The notes beneath the pieces were generated by a model. The model saw only the letters and a program-made list of their open reading frames with translations, was not told where the DNA came from and made no database searches. From an uncultured Mollicutes bacterium (GTDB lineage Bacteria; Bacillota_I; Bacilli_A; RFN20; CAG-826): a DNA stretch of 64,000 nt. The stretch is from contig UQFN01000001.1 in assembly GCA_900540365.1 (NCBI GenBank), forward strand, positions 1-64,000, written 5' to 3'. The position numbers and the translations under genes are program-made. Within the stretch, counting starts at the first letter, position 1; each line of letters begins with the position of its first letter. Below, one piece after another: positions 36,174 through 46,151 of the stretch.

Positions 36174-37936
36174 TTATTGTTAAATTGTAATTCATATAAT
36201 TTATAATATAAGCCTTTATGTCTTAATAGTTCTTGATGAGTTCCTTTTTCAACTATTTCGCCATTATTTAAAACAATAATCTGATCACTATGTTGAATAG
36301 TGGATAAACGATGGGCAACTATTAACATAGTACCTATATTTTTAATTTTTGCTAATGACTCTTGGATAAGTGTTTCTGTTTCTGTATCAATATTAGCTGT
36401 TGCTTCATCTAAAATTAAAATTTGAGGTTTAGCTAAAACAGTTCTAGCAAAAGAAAGTAATTGACGTTGCCCACTTGAGAAATTTTCTCCTCTTTCAATT
36501 ACATATTCATCAAGTCCTTTATCAAGTTTATTTATAAAACTCGAAGCATTAACATAATCGCATACTTTAATAATTTCTTCATCGCTATATTTTTCGTCAT
36601 CGTACAAAGTAATATTTGTACGAATGGTTCCACTAAATAAGAAAACATCTTGTAGCATTTGCCCGATTGCTTTTCTTAATGAAGTTACTTTAATCTTTTT
36701 AATATCAATGTCATCTATTAAAATTTGTCCTTTTTGAATTTCATAATTACGTACAATTAAACTTAAAATTGTTGTTTTCCCTGCACCAGTTGCTCCTACA
36801 AAAGCACATGTTTCTTTAGGATTTATAACAAAACTTACATTTTTTAAAATCCAATCTTCATCTTTATATGCAAAATAAACATTCCTAAATTCTATTTTTC
36901 CTTTAAATTCGTTTATTTCAATTGCATCAATTGCATCTACTACTTTTGGTTCAACATCTAATAAATTAAATAAGCGTTCACTTGCAGTTAATGCTTTTTG
37001 GATATTATTTAATTGATCAGCTAAATTTTGAACTGGATTAAAAAATCTTGAAAGAAGTAAATAAAAAGCAACAATTTCTCCACTATTTAATCCAAATTCA
37101 ATTCCAAAATAGAAAGTTAAAGCAATTGCTACAAAATAAATAAAAGTTATTAAAGGACGATAAATTCCAAAAGCTAAAACAACTTTATAACGCGCTTTCC
37201 TTAAATCTTCGTTTTTCTTGCTAAATTCTTCAGACTTATTTATTTCTTGATTAAAGATTTGAATAAGTTTCATTCCACTAATATTTTCGTTTAAATATGT
37301 ATTTAAATCACTGATGTATCTTCTCTCTTTTCTAAAAATTTTAGAAATAACCCTGCTAAACACGAACGAAATTATAAAAACTAAAATTACAATACCAAGT
37401 AAAACAAAACTTAAACGATAAGAAATTGTAAACATAACTACATATACAACAACAATTGTTAATACATTTCTAATGACATTAACTAATACATTTGTAAATA
37501 AATCACTCATCGAAGTTGTATAACTACATACTCTAGTAACTAAACTTCCAACCGGCATATCATTTAACTGATCCAAAGACATATTTTCAATGTGCTCAAA
37601 AACTTCCATTCTTAAGTTATAGATAATCTTTTGACCTGCTTTTTGTAAAATCATTGATTCAAAATATAAAAAGGCTTGATTTATTAAACTAAGTAAAAAA
37701 TATCCTATAACCAAAACTAATATAAGAATTAAATCTAAATAATCTGATTTTAAGTTTGTCGTGATTTTTGAAATTATTAAAGGTAAAACTACATCTATTC
37801 CAACATTAATTAATATTAAAAATAATGCAAATAAAAAACGAGGTAATTCAGGTTTAACATAATGAAAAGTTCTTTTAAATAATGTTGTTAAAGGTATTTT
37901 TTTATCACCCATTAATTTTTCTAGTTCTTTTTCCAT
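36170..37936 (-). CDS. ABC exporter half-transporter, canonical subunit
   Basis: 588 residues: six membrane segments (about 25-320), then an ATPase domain with Walker A GATGAGKTT, signature FSSGQRQ, Walker B LILDEATANID with the catalytic Glu, and the switch His in VAHRLS. It overlaps the upstream half-transporter by one base, and the two should form a heterodimeric multidrug or peptide exporter like BmrCD/YheIH. Its ATP site has the catalytic Glu, in contrast to its partner. Cargo unknown. Confidence 0.9.
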   Translation of the reverse strand: MEKELEKLMGDKKIPLTTLFKRTFHYVKPELPRFLFALFLILINVGIDVVLPLIISKITTNLKSDYLDLILILVLVIGYFLLSLINQAFLYFESMILQKAGQKIIYNLRMEVFEHIENMSLDQLNDMPVGSLVTRVCSYTTSMSDLFTNVLVNVIRNVLTIVVVYVVMFTISYRLSFVLLGIVILVFIISFVFSRVISKIFRKERRYISDLNTYLNENISGMKLIQIFNQEINKSEEFSKKNEDLRKARYKVVLAFGIYRPLITFIYFVAIALTFYFGIEFGLNSGEIVAFYLLLSRFFNPVQNLADQLNNIQKALTASERLFNLLDVEPKVVDAIDAIEINEFKGKIEFRNVYFAYKDEDWILKNVSFVINPKETCAFVGATGAGKTTILSLIVRNYEIQKGQILIDDIDIKKIKVTSLRKAIGQMLQDVFLFSGTIRTNITLYDDEKYSDEEIIKVCDYVNASSFINKLDKGLDEYVIERGENFSSGQRQLLSFARTVLAKPQILILDEATANIDTETETLIQESLAKIKNIGTMLIVAHRLSTIQHSDQIIVLNNGEIVEKGTHQELLRHKGLYYKLYELQFNNN

Positions 37937-39729
37937 TATTTACCTCCTTCAACTTCTCTTTCAAGTTCTTGAAGATAAACCATTTTTTGATAAACAGGAC
38001 AAGTTTTTATTAACTCTTTATGTGAGTCATATCCAACTACCTTCCCTTCATCTAAAACTAAGATCTTATCTAAATTCATTACGGTAGAAATTCTACTCGC
38101 TACAACTAATGTAGTCATGTTTTTTCTATTTTCTTTAATATGCTTTAAAATTGTTTCTTCTGTTTTAACATCAACTGCACTAACACTATCATCCATAATC
38201 ATGATTGGACTTTCTTTAATATAAGCTCTTGCAATCGAAATTCTTTGCTTTTGACCACCACTTAAAGTTACGCCTCTTTCTCCACTTACTGTATCGTATC
38301 CTTCTTTAAAATTAACAATATTGTCATTCACATCAGCAAAAATAGCAGCATCTCTAATTTTTTCAAAAGAAGCATTTCTTCTACCAAAAGAAATATTGTT
38401 ACTTACTTTGTCGCTAAATAAAAAATTATCTTGAGGAACATAAGCGATTTCATTTCTTAATGAAGTAATATCGCATCTCATTAAATCAACATCATCAATA
38501 AATATTTTATCGTTATCAATATTATATAAACGTAATAAAGAATTAACTAAAGTTGTTTTGCCACTTCCAATTTTTCCAACTATACCAATTGTTTCCCCTG
38601 GATTAACAACAAAACTAATATTCTTTAACGAATTTTCTTGTCCATTAGGGTAGGTAAATGAAAAATTTTTAAATTCAATTTTGCCTTTTATATTTTTAAT
38701 AAAAATAGGATTATCAACATTTTTTATTTCTTCTTCTTGATCAAGGAAATTTGAAACTCTCTTTAAGGAGGTTTTAGCTCTACTTCTCATAGTAAAAATT
38801 TGACCTAAAGCCATCATTGGCCATATTAATAAATCAAAATATCCAATAAAAGTAACTAAATTACCTGCACTAAATAATATTTCCTTACCAAAAATTACTA
38901 ACGGGATTCCTTTAATAGTTAAGTAAACAAAATAGCCACCAAATCCTAAAATAATCGAAGTAATTAGAGCAATAATAATTGATATAAGAACATCAAAAAT
39001 AACTGAAATTCTTACAAAATCAATATTTACATCTTTATTTTTTCTTGCGATTTTGCTAAAAGCAAATAATTGTGAATTTTCTTTAACAAAAGCCTTAATT
39101 ACACGAATTCCTGTAAAGTTTTCTTGTGTAAAGTCATAAAGTCTGTCAGTCTCCTTTTGACGATATTCCCATTTCATCGACATAAATTTTTCAACAATAG
39201 CACCCCAAACAACAATTAATAAAATTGGAATTAAAGTAATTAGTGTTAAAACCCAATCCAAAATAAACATTTTAATTAGAACAAATAAAGATAAAAAAGA
39301 TGCATCGACTAACATTATGGTTCCCCAACCAAAAAACTCTTCAATAGTTTCAAGATCCGTTGTAAACCAAGAAATAATATTTCCAACTTTTGTTTCATGA
39401 TAATATCTTTGAGATAATCTTTCAGATTTTAAAAACATTTCTTGTCTAAGACTAGCTTCAATTCCAGTTGAAGCATGAAAAATTGATAGTCTCCAAACAA
39501 CTCTTCCAAAAAACATACCAAAAGATACTAAAATAACATAGATAATAATTTGCCCAATTTCTTTTTCGTGTCCAGCAACACTACCATTATCAAAAAAATC
39601 TATTATTTGTCCTAAAAATTCAGGAACATATAATTGAAGATAATCTACTACAATTAAAAAAATTATTCCTATTAAAAAGAAAGCCCAATATTTTAAGTAA
39701 TATTTATTAATGTATTTTCCAAATAACAT
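37936..39729 (-). CDS. ABC exporter half-transporter, degenerate-site subunit
   Basis: 597 residues, same plan: membrane domain, Walker A GKIGSGKTT, signature LSGGQKQR, Walker B IMIMDDSVSAVD. Here Asp replaces the catalytic Glu, and VASRIS replaces the switch-His motif, so this site binds but should hydrolyse ATP poorly. One canonical and one degenerate site is the rule for heterodimeric exporters. The gene starts 12 bases after the mntP stop with no Shine-Dalgarno. Confidence 0.9.
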   Translation of the reverse strand: MLFGKYINKYYLKYWAFFLIGIIFLIVVDYLQLYVPEFLGQIIDFFDNGSVAGHEKEIGQIIIYVILVSFGMFFGRVVWRLSIFHASTGIEASLRQEMFLKSERLSQRYYHETKVGNIISWFTTDLETIEEFFGWGTIMLVDASFLSLFVLIKMFILDWVLTLITLIPILLIVVWGAIVEKFMSMKWEYRQKETDRLYDFTQENFTGIRVIKAFVKENSQLFAFSKIARKNKDVNIDFVRISVIFDVLISIIIALITSIILGFGGYFVYLTIKGIPLVIFGKEILFSAGNLVTFIGYFDLLIWPMMALGQIFTMRSRAKTSLKRVSNFLDQEEEIKNVDNPIFIKNIKGKIEFKNFSFTYPNGQENSLKNISFVVNPGETIGIVGKIGSGKTTLVNSLLRLYNIDNDKIFIDDVDLMRCDITSLRNEIAYVPQDNFLFSDKVSNNISFGRRNASFEKIRDAAIFADVNDNIVNFKEGYDTVSGERGVTLSGGQKQRISIARAYIKESPIMIMDDSVSAVDVKTEETILKHIKENRKNMTTLVVASRISTVMNLDKILVLDEGKVVGYDSHKELIKTCPVYQKMVYLQELEREVEGGK

Positions 39730-39741
39730 AAAACTAATTAA

Positions 39742-40308
39742 TTATAATATTCCTTCCAATAATATTTTAATTGCTAAAACTAAAAAAACTAGTGCAGCAA
39801 TTAATCCAGCCCGTTTTTGTATTTTGCCAGCAATTTGTTTACTAATTAAAATCGCTATAAAACTAAGTATAAATGTAGTTACTCCGATTATTACAAATGT
39901 AATTAAAGCATCTTGAATATTATACCCTAAAAATACAAAACCAATACATAAAGCATCGATTGATGTAGCGACTCCTTGAATTAATATGTTTAAAAAAGTT
40001 ATTTTTTTATCACAAATTTCTTCTTTAGATTTAAATTCTTTAATCCAATCGATAAAAGCTTTGATACTTAAACCTAATAACAAAGAAAAAGCTATCCAAG
40101 GAATATAAGGTTCAACATAACTTTTAAAACTATACCCAACAAAATAACCTATAACAGGCATTAAAAATTGAAATAATCCAAACATGAAAGAAATTAGGAG
40201 CATTTTCCTAATTTTCATATTTTTTTCTTCTAGCCCATTTACTACATTTACAGTACAGGCATCAATTGACATACTTAAAGCGGTTAAAATAGCGTCAACA
40301 AAATTCAT
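39742..40308 (-). CDS. mntP: Manganese efflux pump MntP
   Basis: 188 residues, six membrane segments. Two repeats each carry the family signature: LSMSIDACTVNVVNG near residue 15 and VATSIDALCIGFVF near 115, with the conserved Asp in the membrane. MntP exports Mn2+. In other bacteria it is often controlled by the same riboswitch class seen before the P-type ATPase at 28.9 kb, but no such leader is present here: TAAAAT (40321-40316) lies 7 bases before the ATG, giving a leaderless mRNA. Confidence 0.9.
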   Translation of the reverse strand: MNFVDAILTALSMSIDACTVNVVNGLEEKNMKIRKMLLISFMFGLFQFLMPVIGYFVGYSFKSYVEPYIPWIAFSLLLGLSIKAFIDWIKEFKSKEEICDKKITFLNILIQGVATSIDALCIGFVFLGYNIQDALITFVIIGVTTFILSFIAILISKQIAGKIQKRAGLIAALVFLVLAIKILLEGIL

Positions 40309-40426
40309 AAGTAAGATTTTATAGTTTTTATATTTAAAAATAAATATAAAAATTATTTTGATTGCAAATTATTAAAAAAGTTATCGATTTGTTAAATTAG
40401 ATTGTAATATAAGTTTAATTATTCTT

Positions 40427-40456
40427 AAAAAATAGTTGAGATTTAAAGGTTTTTTT
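40427..40456 (+). repeat. 29-base 3'-end element, copy 5 (orphan)
   Basis: Six A, TAGTTG, AGATTTAAAGG, seven T. It lies between two minus-strand genes in plus orientation, with no plus-strand gene before it, so it may end an unannotated small transcript or have been moved there. Confidence 0.5.
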
Positions 40457-40472
40457 ATAAAAATTGTAAGTT

Positions 40473-41204
40473 TTATCTCTTAGAAAGTTCTTCTTGAACG
40501 AATTTAACATCAAGATGTTGAAAGGTTAATGTATCTACATTATTTTTTACTTGATTAAAAACTTCTAAATCTTCTATTGTCCAAACATTTATAAAATGTT
40601 TTTTAAAATATCTTTTTACTGCTTTTTCTTCAAGCATTCTATATTCCAAATCTAAAGAGTCAAATAAGAATCTAAAATGAAATACATAATGATGTGCTTT
40701 GCCAACTAAAAGCGAAGTAATAAATTTAGTTTTTCTAAAATATATTAATGCACGAGGATCAAATGAAATAATCATAAAATTTCTTGGATCATTTACATCT
40801 TCAAGTTCTAAAAGTAAAGCTTTGCTAACTGATTTATAATTTTTCCTAAAAACTTTTATTTCAATAACAATTGGAACTTGTTCATTAATAAGACTTAAAA
40901 CTTCTTTTAATGTTGGTACTTCTCCTCCATCAAGTAATTTATAATTACTTTTAATTTCATTTAAAGTTAAATCTTCGATAATTCCTTCTTTTTTTGTAGT
41001 TCTTAATAAAGATTCATCGTGACAAACAATTAATTGATTATCTTTAGTTAAATGAACATCTAATTCAATTGCTACGTTATGATCTAAGGCGTTTTTAAAA
41101 GCATTTAGACCGTTTTCAGTATATTCGTTGTTATGAAGCCCACGATGAGCAATGCCTTTAAGAAAAAGCGGATTTATTTTTGAAATAAGTTTATTTTTAT
41201 TCAT
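40473..41204 (-). CDS. Glycerophosphodiester phosphodiesterase family protein
   Basis: 243 residues, no signal peptide. IAHRGLHNNEYTENGL, AIELDVHLTKDNQLIVCHDE and PIVIEIK are the catalytic motifs of GDPD (His, Glu/Asp metal ligands, second His). It hydrolyses glycerophosphodiesters to sn-glycerol-3-phosphate and an alcohol. Two bases separate it from the upstream MFS transporter gene, so they are co-translated. Confidence 0.92.
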   Translation of the reverse strand: MNKNKLISKINPLFLKGIAHRGLHNNEYTENGLNAFKNALDHNVAIELDVHLTKDNQLIVCHDESLLRTTKKEGIIEDLTLNEIKSNYKLLDGGEVPTLKEVLSLINEQVPIVIEIKVFRKNYKSVSKALLLELEDVNDPRNFMIISFDPRALIYFRKTKFITSLLVGKAHHYVFHFRFLFDSLDLEYRMLEEKAVKRYFKKHFINVWTIEDLEVFNQVKNNVDTLTFQHLDVKFVQEELSKR

Positions 41205-41206
41205 AA

Positions 41207-42661
41207 TTATTCATCGACATCCATAGCTTCTAAGCCTTTTTTAATTGTTGTTTTCTTTGTTTTTACATTTTTAACAAAGATAAAAATAATTCCTGCTCCA
41301 GCAGTTAAAGCTAAAGCATATAAAGGTAATAATTGAAAACTAAATCCAGGATGTAAAAGTAATGATCCTAAAGCAATTGGCGTAATTGTTTGTGCTGCCA
41401 TTGAGGAAGCATAATAAAACCCAGTAAATAGACCAACTTTTTTACTTGAACAAAGTTCAACAACCATAGGATAACTATTAACATGAACAAAAGACATTCC
41501 GATTCCTTTAAAGAACCAAACAAAATATAAATAAATTGGGAATGGATTTTCGCCTATATTAGATGGACTACTTCTAGAAATTGTAATTGAAAGAATTAAC
41601 CAAACTAAATAACTTAAACCAGTTAATCCTAAACCAGCAAAAATACTCCGTTTTCTACCAATCTTGCCAGCAACAATTCCTCCTATAGCAAATCCAATAA
41701 CACTACCAACTCCACCAACAATTACATTAATCATATTTGAGTCACTACCACATCCTAAATAATAAATGGTGTAGTTTGACATAAATGTACCAATTCCATT
41801 ATCGGCCATAAACCATAAAAATTCGGCAGCTAAAATTAAAATTAACATCGTTTTATTAGCTTTCGACATTGGTTTTTTATCATCTTCTTCAACGCTATTT
41901 ACAACTGCAGCGACTTTTTCACCACGAGCCATTTCATCTTTCATTTCGGCTTCAATTTTATTTTCGTTAATTGTAAAAAACAACACTGCAGCACTAATAA
42001 TCATTAAAACACTTGCAATTAAAAATGGTGCTTCAATTATCCATATACTACTAGTTCCATCAGCCCAACTTCCATTAGTACCGCTTAAATATTTAGTTAA
42101 AACAAATACAATTCCAGTTAAAGTTGCACATGCTCCTCCTAGATATCCCATAATATTAATAATTCCATTGGCTTTACTTCTTAAAGGTTTTGGAGTTATA
42201 TCAGGCATTAAAGCAACAGCTGGATTTCTATACATCATTGCAAAGAAAACAACAACTGCCATCATAATAATCGTTCCAACTAAACTATGCATATGGAAGA
42301 AAACCGGAACAAAAGGAAAACATATCGCACAAAGTAAAGTTCCTATTAAAATATAAGGCATTCTTTTACCAAGTTTAGTATGCGTTTTATCACTAAGTCT
42401 TCCAAAAATAGGTAGCATTATAAGAGCTGCTAGATTATCAAGAGCCATCATTATACCAACTAAATATTGAACTTCTTCCTCACTTGAAGCATTTAAAGCT
42501 TCTTTAAATAACTCTGTTAAAAAAGTAGGACACCACGAATCGTATACTTGCCATAATAATAAAATTCCAAAAAAAGCAAATCCAATTATGAATGTTCTTT
42601 TGTAATTTAATTTAAAGGTAGTATTTAATTCTTTTTCTTGATTTACACCAGTATTTTCCAT
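41207..42661 (-). CDS. MFS transporter, SLC45/GPH-like sugar carrier
   Basis: 484 residues, twelve membrane segments. GRLSDKTHTKLGKRMPYILIG is the D/RxGxRxP loop between segments 2 and 3, and ALMPDITPKPLRSKANG is characteristic of the sugar-carrying SLC45-like bacterial MFS group. It likely imports a disaccharide or glycoside with a proton. AAGGAG lies 4 bases before the ATG. It is in an operon with a HAD phosphatase upstream and a GDPD downstream. Confidence 0.82.
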   Translation of the reverse strand: MENTGVNQEKELNTTFKLNYKRTFIIGFAFFGILLLWQVYDSWCPTFLTELFKEALNASSEEEVQYLVGIMMALDNLAALIMLPIFGRLSDKTHTKLGKRMPYILIGTLLCAICFPFVPVFFHMHSLVGTIIMMAVVVFFAMMYRNPAVALMPDITPKPLRSKANGIINIMGYLGGACATLTGIVFVLTKYLSGTNGSWADGTSSIWIIEAPFLIASVLMIISAAVLFFTINENKIEAEMKDEMARGEKVAAVVNSVEEDDKKPMSKANKTMLILILAAEFLWFMADNGIGTFMSNYTIYYLGCGSDSNMINVIVGGVGSVIGFAIGGIVAGKIGRKRSIFAGLGLTGLSYLVWLILSITISRSSPSNIGENPFPIYLYFVWFFKGIGMSFVHVNSYPMVVELCSSKKVGLFTGFYYASSMAAQTITPIALGSLLLHPGFSFQLLPLYALALTAGAGIIFIFVKNVKTKKTTIKKGLEAMDVDE

Positions 42662-42684
42662 AAAACTCCTTTATAATAAACGAT

Positions 42685-43320
42685 TTACTCGTTAAAAACC
42701 TTTGTTATTTCTTTTTCAAGTTCATTTAAAGAATTTATCGCATGAACTTTATCATCTATTTTTCCAAATCCATAAGCAGCATGAATAAATTTAACGCCAG
42801 CTTTTGAAGATTCTTTATAATCTTTTAAAGTGTCACCAACATAAATTACTTCATCAATTTGATATTTATTTTTTAGATACAAAATGTTTTGATATTTTTC
42901 TAGTTTTAAATCACCATAACAAAGATGATCGACAAAATATTTATTAAAATCATATGCTTTTAAGAAGTCTTCAATATACCCTTGATCGCTATTAGAAACA
43001 ATAAATAAAGGATACTTTTTTGCTAACTTCTTTAATATCTCTTCTTCATTTAAATATAATTTACCTGGATTTTTTTCAAGATAAACAATTTCATCATTTA
43101 AACAAAGTTTAAAATATTCTTCACCCTTTTTATAATCAACATCATTAAAAACAAGTTCGATTGTTTCTTTTGGTGTTAATCCCATAAAACTTTTCATCAA
43201 CTCATAAGAAAAGAAATAAGGTAAATTATTATTTTTACATGTTTCGTTCCAACTTTTGGTTAAGCTATCTAATGCATCCCATAAAGTTCCGTCTAAATCA
43301 AAAAAAATTGCTTTTTTCAT
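42685..43320 (-). CDS. HAD-family phosphatase
   Basis: 211 residues. FFDLDGTLWD holds the nucleophile DxDxT, VSNSD is motif 2, Lys follows in the YGDLKLEKYQ region, and VGDTLKDYKESSKAG is motif 4. A cap domain lies between motifs 1 and 2, as in phosphoglycolate or sugar-phosphate phosphatases. The substrate is not readable. First gene of the operon; the ATG sits exactly 7 bases after its -10 box (see promoter), so the mRNA is leaderless. Confidence 0.88.
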   Translation of the reverse strand: MKKAIFFDLDGTLWDALDSLTKSWNETCKNNNLPYFFSYELMKSFMGLTPKETIELVFNDVDYKKGEEYFKLCLNDEIVYLEKNPGKLYLNEEEILKKLAKKYPLFIVSNSDQGYIEDFLKAYDFNKYFVDHLCYGDLKLEKYQNILYLKNKYQIDEVIYVGDTLKDYKESSKAGVKFIHAAYGFGKIDDKVHAINSLNELEKEITKVFNE

Positions 43321-43327
43321 TAAACTA

Positions 43328-43356
43328 ATTCTAATTTAAACTTACAATATTCTCAA
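43328..43356 (-). promoter_or_regulatory. Promoter of the HAD-MFS-GDPD operon, leaderless
   Basis: Minus strand: TTGAGA (43356-43351), 17-base spacer, TAGAAT (43333-43328), then 7 bases to the ATG at 43320. The expected transcription start is the start codon. Confidence 0.75.
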
Positions 43357-43400
43357 CTAATTATTATATAAAACGCTTTTAAAATCTTTATATTTTACTT

Positions 43401-43429
43401 AAAAAGCCTGCAGAACTAAGTTATTTTTA
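43401..43429 (-). repeat. 29-base 3'-end element, copy 6
   Basis: Minus strand: five A, TAACTT, AGTTCTGCAGGC, five T. It overlaps the stop codon (43427-43429) of the binding-protein-like sensor gene, in sense orientation. GCAG subtype. Confidence 0.6.
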
Positions 43430-44452
43430 TAAATTTAAGTAATTTTTTTGAGAAATTTTAATTCCACTAGTTTGAAAACAATTTGGAGAATCCATTGTAA
43501 AAGGGAAATCTATCATCGATCCATTATTAATTAAAATAGGAATTAAAGTAGTAATAATTTCAACTTGTTTTTCGTAATCATTTTTAACAGTCCCATACAT
43601 TTCTTGATTTTGGATTGCTTCTAATCCAACACTTGTGGCGTCAACCCCAATGATAGGAAAATAACTTTCATATAATGGTACATCTTTTTGATAAGTTGAT
43701 AATTTTTTTAAATAATCGATAACACCTAAAGCCATATCATCATTATTTGAAATTACTAAATCAATGTCATTTTGATATTCATCATATATTTTTGCTATAT
43801 ATTCTTCGGCTTGTACTCTATTCCAATCACAAAAGCTAGTATTTAAAATATTTACTTGATAACCATATTTCATTAAAGTATCAATTGCGTTTCTACTTCG
43901 ATTTTCAGTATCTTGATGGCCTTGTTCACCTTTAATTAAAATAATATCAAGTAAACCATTTTTATTTTTATCTAAATCTGAATTTATAAAATTTTCATTT
44001 GAAATAAAATATTCATTAATAATTTCAGCTTGAAGTTGACCATCACTTTCAGGTTTTGCCCCAATATAGTAACAATTTTTACCACTTTTTAAATCGTTAG
44101 CAAGAGGTTGACGATTTAAAAAAATAAGAGGTTTATTTAAAGATGTTGCTTTTTCTATAATTGTTTTAGCAGCTAAACGATCAACTAAATTAACTAATAA
44201 TAACTTATTATCTTCACTATATAATTCATTTAAAATTTGATCATTTTGATAACTTTGACTACCTTCAGCATAATAAGTAGAAACTTTATAATTATTTTCT
44301 AATGTGGAAACTAATAACTCACTATATCCTTTCATAAAAGTATCGCTACTATTATAAATAAATAAGGAAATATGAAAATCAGTTTTACTACAACTAGTTA
44401 AACATAAAACACTTAACAATAATAAACTTATTTTAAACTTTATCTTCATCAT
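43427..44452 (-). CDS. Sugar-binding-protein-like sensor lipoprotein
   Basis: 341 residues. Signal peptide with lipobox CLTSC (Cys21). A family Peripla_BP_4 (galactose/ribose-binding type) fold in normal order: LFIYNSSDTFM (30-40), LLLVNLVDRLAA (84-95), LIFLNRQPL (109-117), then LVISNNDDMALG and PIIGVDA. It overlaps the 3' end of the YesM-type kinase gene by 20 bases and is far from any permease, so I read it as the ligand sensor of that kinase rather than a transporter part. Its normal domain order makes it the reference for the permuted MglB-like protein at 52277. Ligand likely galactose/glucose or similar. Confidence 0.85.
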   Translation of the reverse strand: MMKIKFKISLLLLSVLCLTSCSKTDFHISLFIYNSSDTFMKGYSELLVSTLENNYKVSTYYAEGSQSYQNDQILNELYSEDNKLLLVNLVDRLAAKTIIEKATSLNKPLIFLNRQPLANDLKSGKNCYYIGAKPESDGQLQAEIINEYFISNENFINSDLDKNKNGLLDIILIKGEQGHQDTENRSRNAIDTLMKYGYQVNILNTSFCDWNRVQAEEYIAKIYDEYQNDIDLVISNNDDMALGVIDYLKKLSTYQKDVPLYESYFPIIGVDATSVGLEAIQNQEMYGTVKNDYEKQVEIITTLIPILINNGSMIDFPFTMDSPNCFQTSGIKISQKNYLNL

Positions 44453-46151
44453 TATTTAAAGCCTTCCTTTTTGGAATATATATAAATATTGTTGTTCCTT
44501 CATCTATTACGCTATTAATTTTAATATCTGCTTTTTCTCCATAGTAAATCTTAATTCTTTGGTAAACATTTTGAAGTCCAACACCTTTATGAATATTTTT
44601 ATCATGAAAACTATCTTCAATCTCTTTTAATTTTTCTTCACTTATACCAAATCCATTATCTTTAATAGATAAAATAATAAATTCTTCATCTTCTTTTCCA
44701 TCGATTTCAATTTTTCCATCATTACTATATTCATCTAAACCGTGTTCAATAGCATTTTCTACAATTGGCTGAAGAATTAATTTAATTACATAATATTTAT
44801 ATAATGTTTCTTCAACATTAATTGAATATGAAAATTGATCTCCAAATCTAATTTTTTGAATTAATAAATAATTTTTAACATGTTCTATTTCATCTTTTAA
44901 AGGAATAATATTTTTACCTCTAGAAATAGAAATTCTAAAAAATTTAGATAAAGCTACAATCATTTGTTCAGCTTTTTCATTTTCATTTTTTTCAATCATA
45001 AAAATTATTGAATCTAATGTATTGTATAAAAAATGTGGATTAATTTGATTTTGTAAAGCTTTTAATTCACTTTTTCTTTGAGCATCTCTTTCATCAACTA
45101 ATTTACTAGTTAAATCTCGAATTCTTACCATCATATCATTAAAAGTTGAATTTAGTTGCACTATTTCTTTACTTCCACTTAAATAAGTATTTTTTCTTGT
45201 TAAATAATCTAAGTCTTTAATTTTATCCATTTCAACTTGCAACTGTGACAATGGATTTGTAACTTGTTTAACAATTAAAATTACAATTAAAATATAAATT
45301 ACTGCAAGGGCTAGTGTAATTAAACTAACAATTAAAACGAATTTAATTAAGGCAGCTTGTAAACTTGAGTTATTAACAAATACTGAAACTTTCCAACCAG
45401 TGTTAGCTATTGTTGAGATATATAAATTAAAGGAAGTATTATCAAAATTAACTTCACTATTACCTAAAATTAATTGCTCAGTAACTTTTTTATCTAAATC
45501 ACTATATGCTGGCATAGAAGAATAAACAATATTGTAGTTTCGATCAAAAATAACAATATGACCATTTTTGCCTAAATCAGTTTGGGAAATTGTTCTTACA
45601 ATTTCTGTAAAATCAAATTCAATAAGGGCAATTGCATGACTTGCTTCACGATTATAATTAACATATCTAGATAATGTAAAAGTATAGGTATTATTTGCAA
45701 AGCCAACGCCAGAAAATATATTTAACATTGGTTCGTTTAATGCCTCTTTAAAAGACTCATTTTCACTGATATTTTCCTTTAAATCATTTGATATAGAAGA
45801 ATTTCCAACAATATAATCTCCATCTAAATCATATAAAGATATATAGATGATTTCTCCTTTAATTTTTTTAATATCATCAAAATATTCTTCAATACTTTTT
45901 TTATTTGAATTTATATCTATGTTATCAATTTTAGTTTGTAAAGAATTTGATACTTCGATTGCACTATCAAAATAAGCTTCATAATTTGCAACAACTTGTT
46001 TTGAAGTAGTTATAATTTGTTCATTATAAATATTACTAATTGAAGTGGAATAAATGATTGAAGCACTTGTTAAAATAACAGCTAAAAAGATTGCAAAACC
46101 AAGGGTAGTATAAAAAGTTAAATTAAATCTAATTGAATGATTTTTTCTCAT
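44433..46151 (-). CDS. YesM-type sensor histidine kinase
   Basis: 572 residues. Membrane segments at about 14-34 and 272-297 bound an extracytoplasmic sensor domain of the dCache type. A HAMP domain follows, then the His_kinase region QNQINPHFLYNTLDSI with the phospho-accepting His, and the ATPase motifs LQPIVENAIEHG and DNGFGI. It would phosphorylate the YesN-type regulator, whose stop codon TGA overlaps its ATG (ATGA). Signal probably comes through the lipoprotein encoded next. Confidence 0.93.
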   Translation of the reverse strand: MRKNHSIRFNLTFYTTLGFAIFLAVILTSASIIYSTSISNIYNEQIITTSKQVVANYEAYFDSAIEVSNSLQTKIDNIDINSNKKSIEEYFDDIKKIKGEIIYISLYDLDGDYIVGNSSISNDLKENISENESFKEALNEPMLNIFSGVGFANNTYTFTLSRYVNYNREASHAIALIEFDFTEIVRTISQTDLGKNGHIVIFDRNYNIVYSSMPAYSDLDKKVTEQLILGNSEVNFDNTSFNLYISTIANTGWKVSVFVNNSSLQAALIKFVLIVSLITLALAVIYILIVILIVKQVTNPLSQLQVEMDKIKDLDYLTRKNTYLSGSKEIVQLNSTFNDMMVRIRDLTSKLVDERDAQRKSELKALQNQINPHFLYNTLDSIIFMIEKNENEKAEQMIVALSKFFRISISRGKNIIPLKDEIEHVKNYLLIQKIRFGDQFSYSINVEETLYKYYVIKLILQPIVENAIEHGLDEYSNDGKIEIDGKEDEEFIILSIKDNGFGISEEKLKEIEDSFHDKNIHKGVGLQNVYQRIKIYYGEKADIKINSVIDEGTTIFIYIPKRKALNNDEDKV

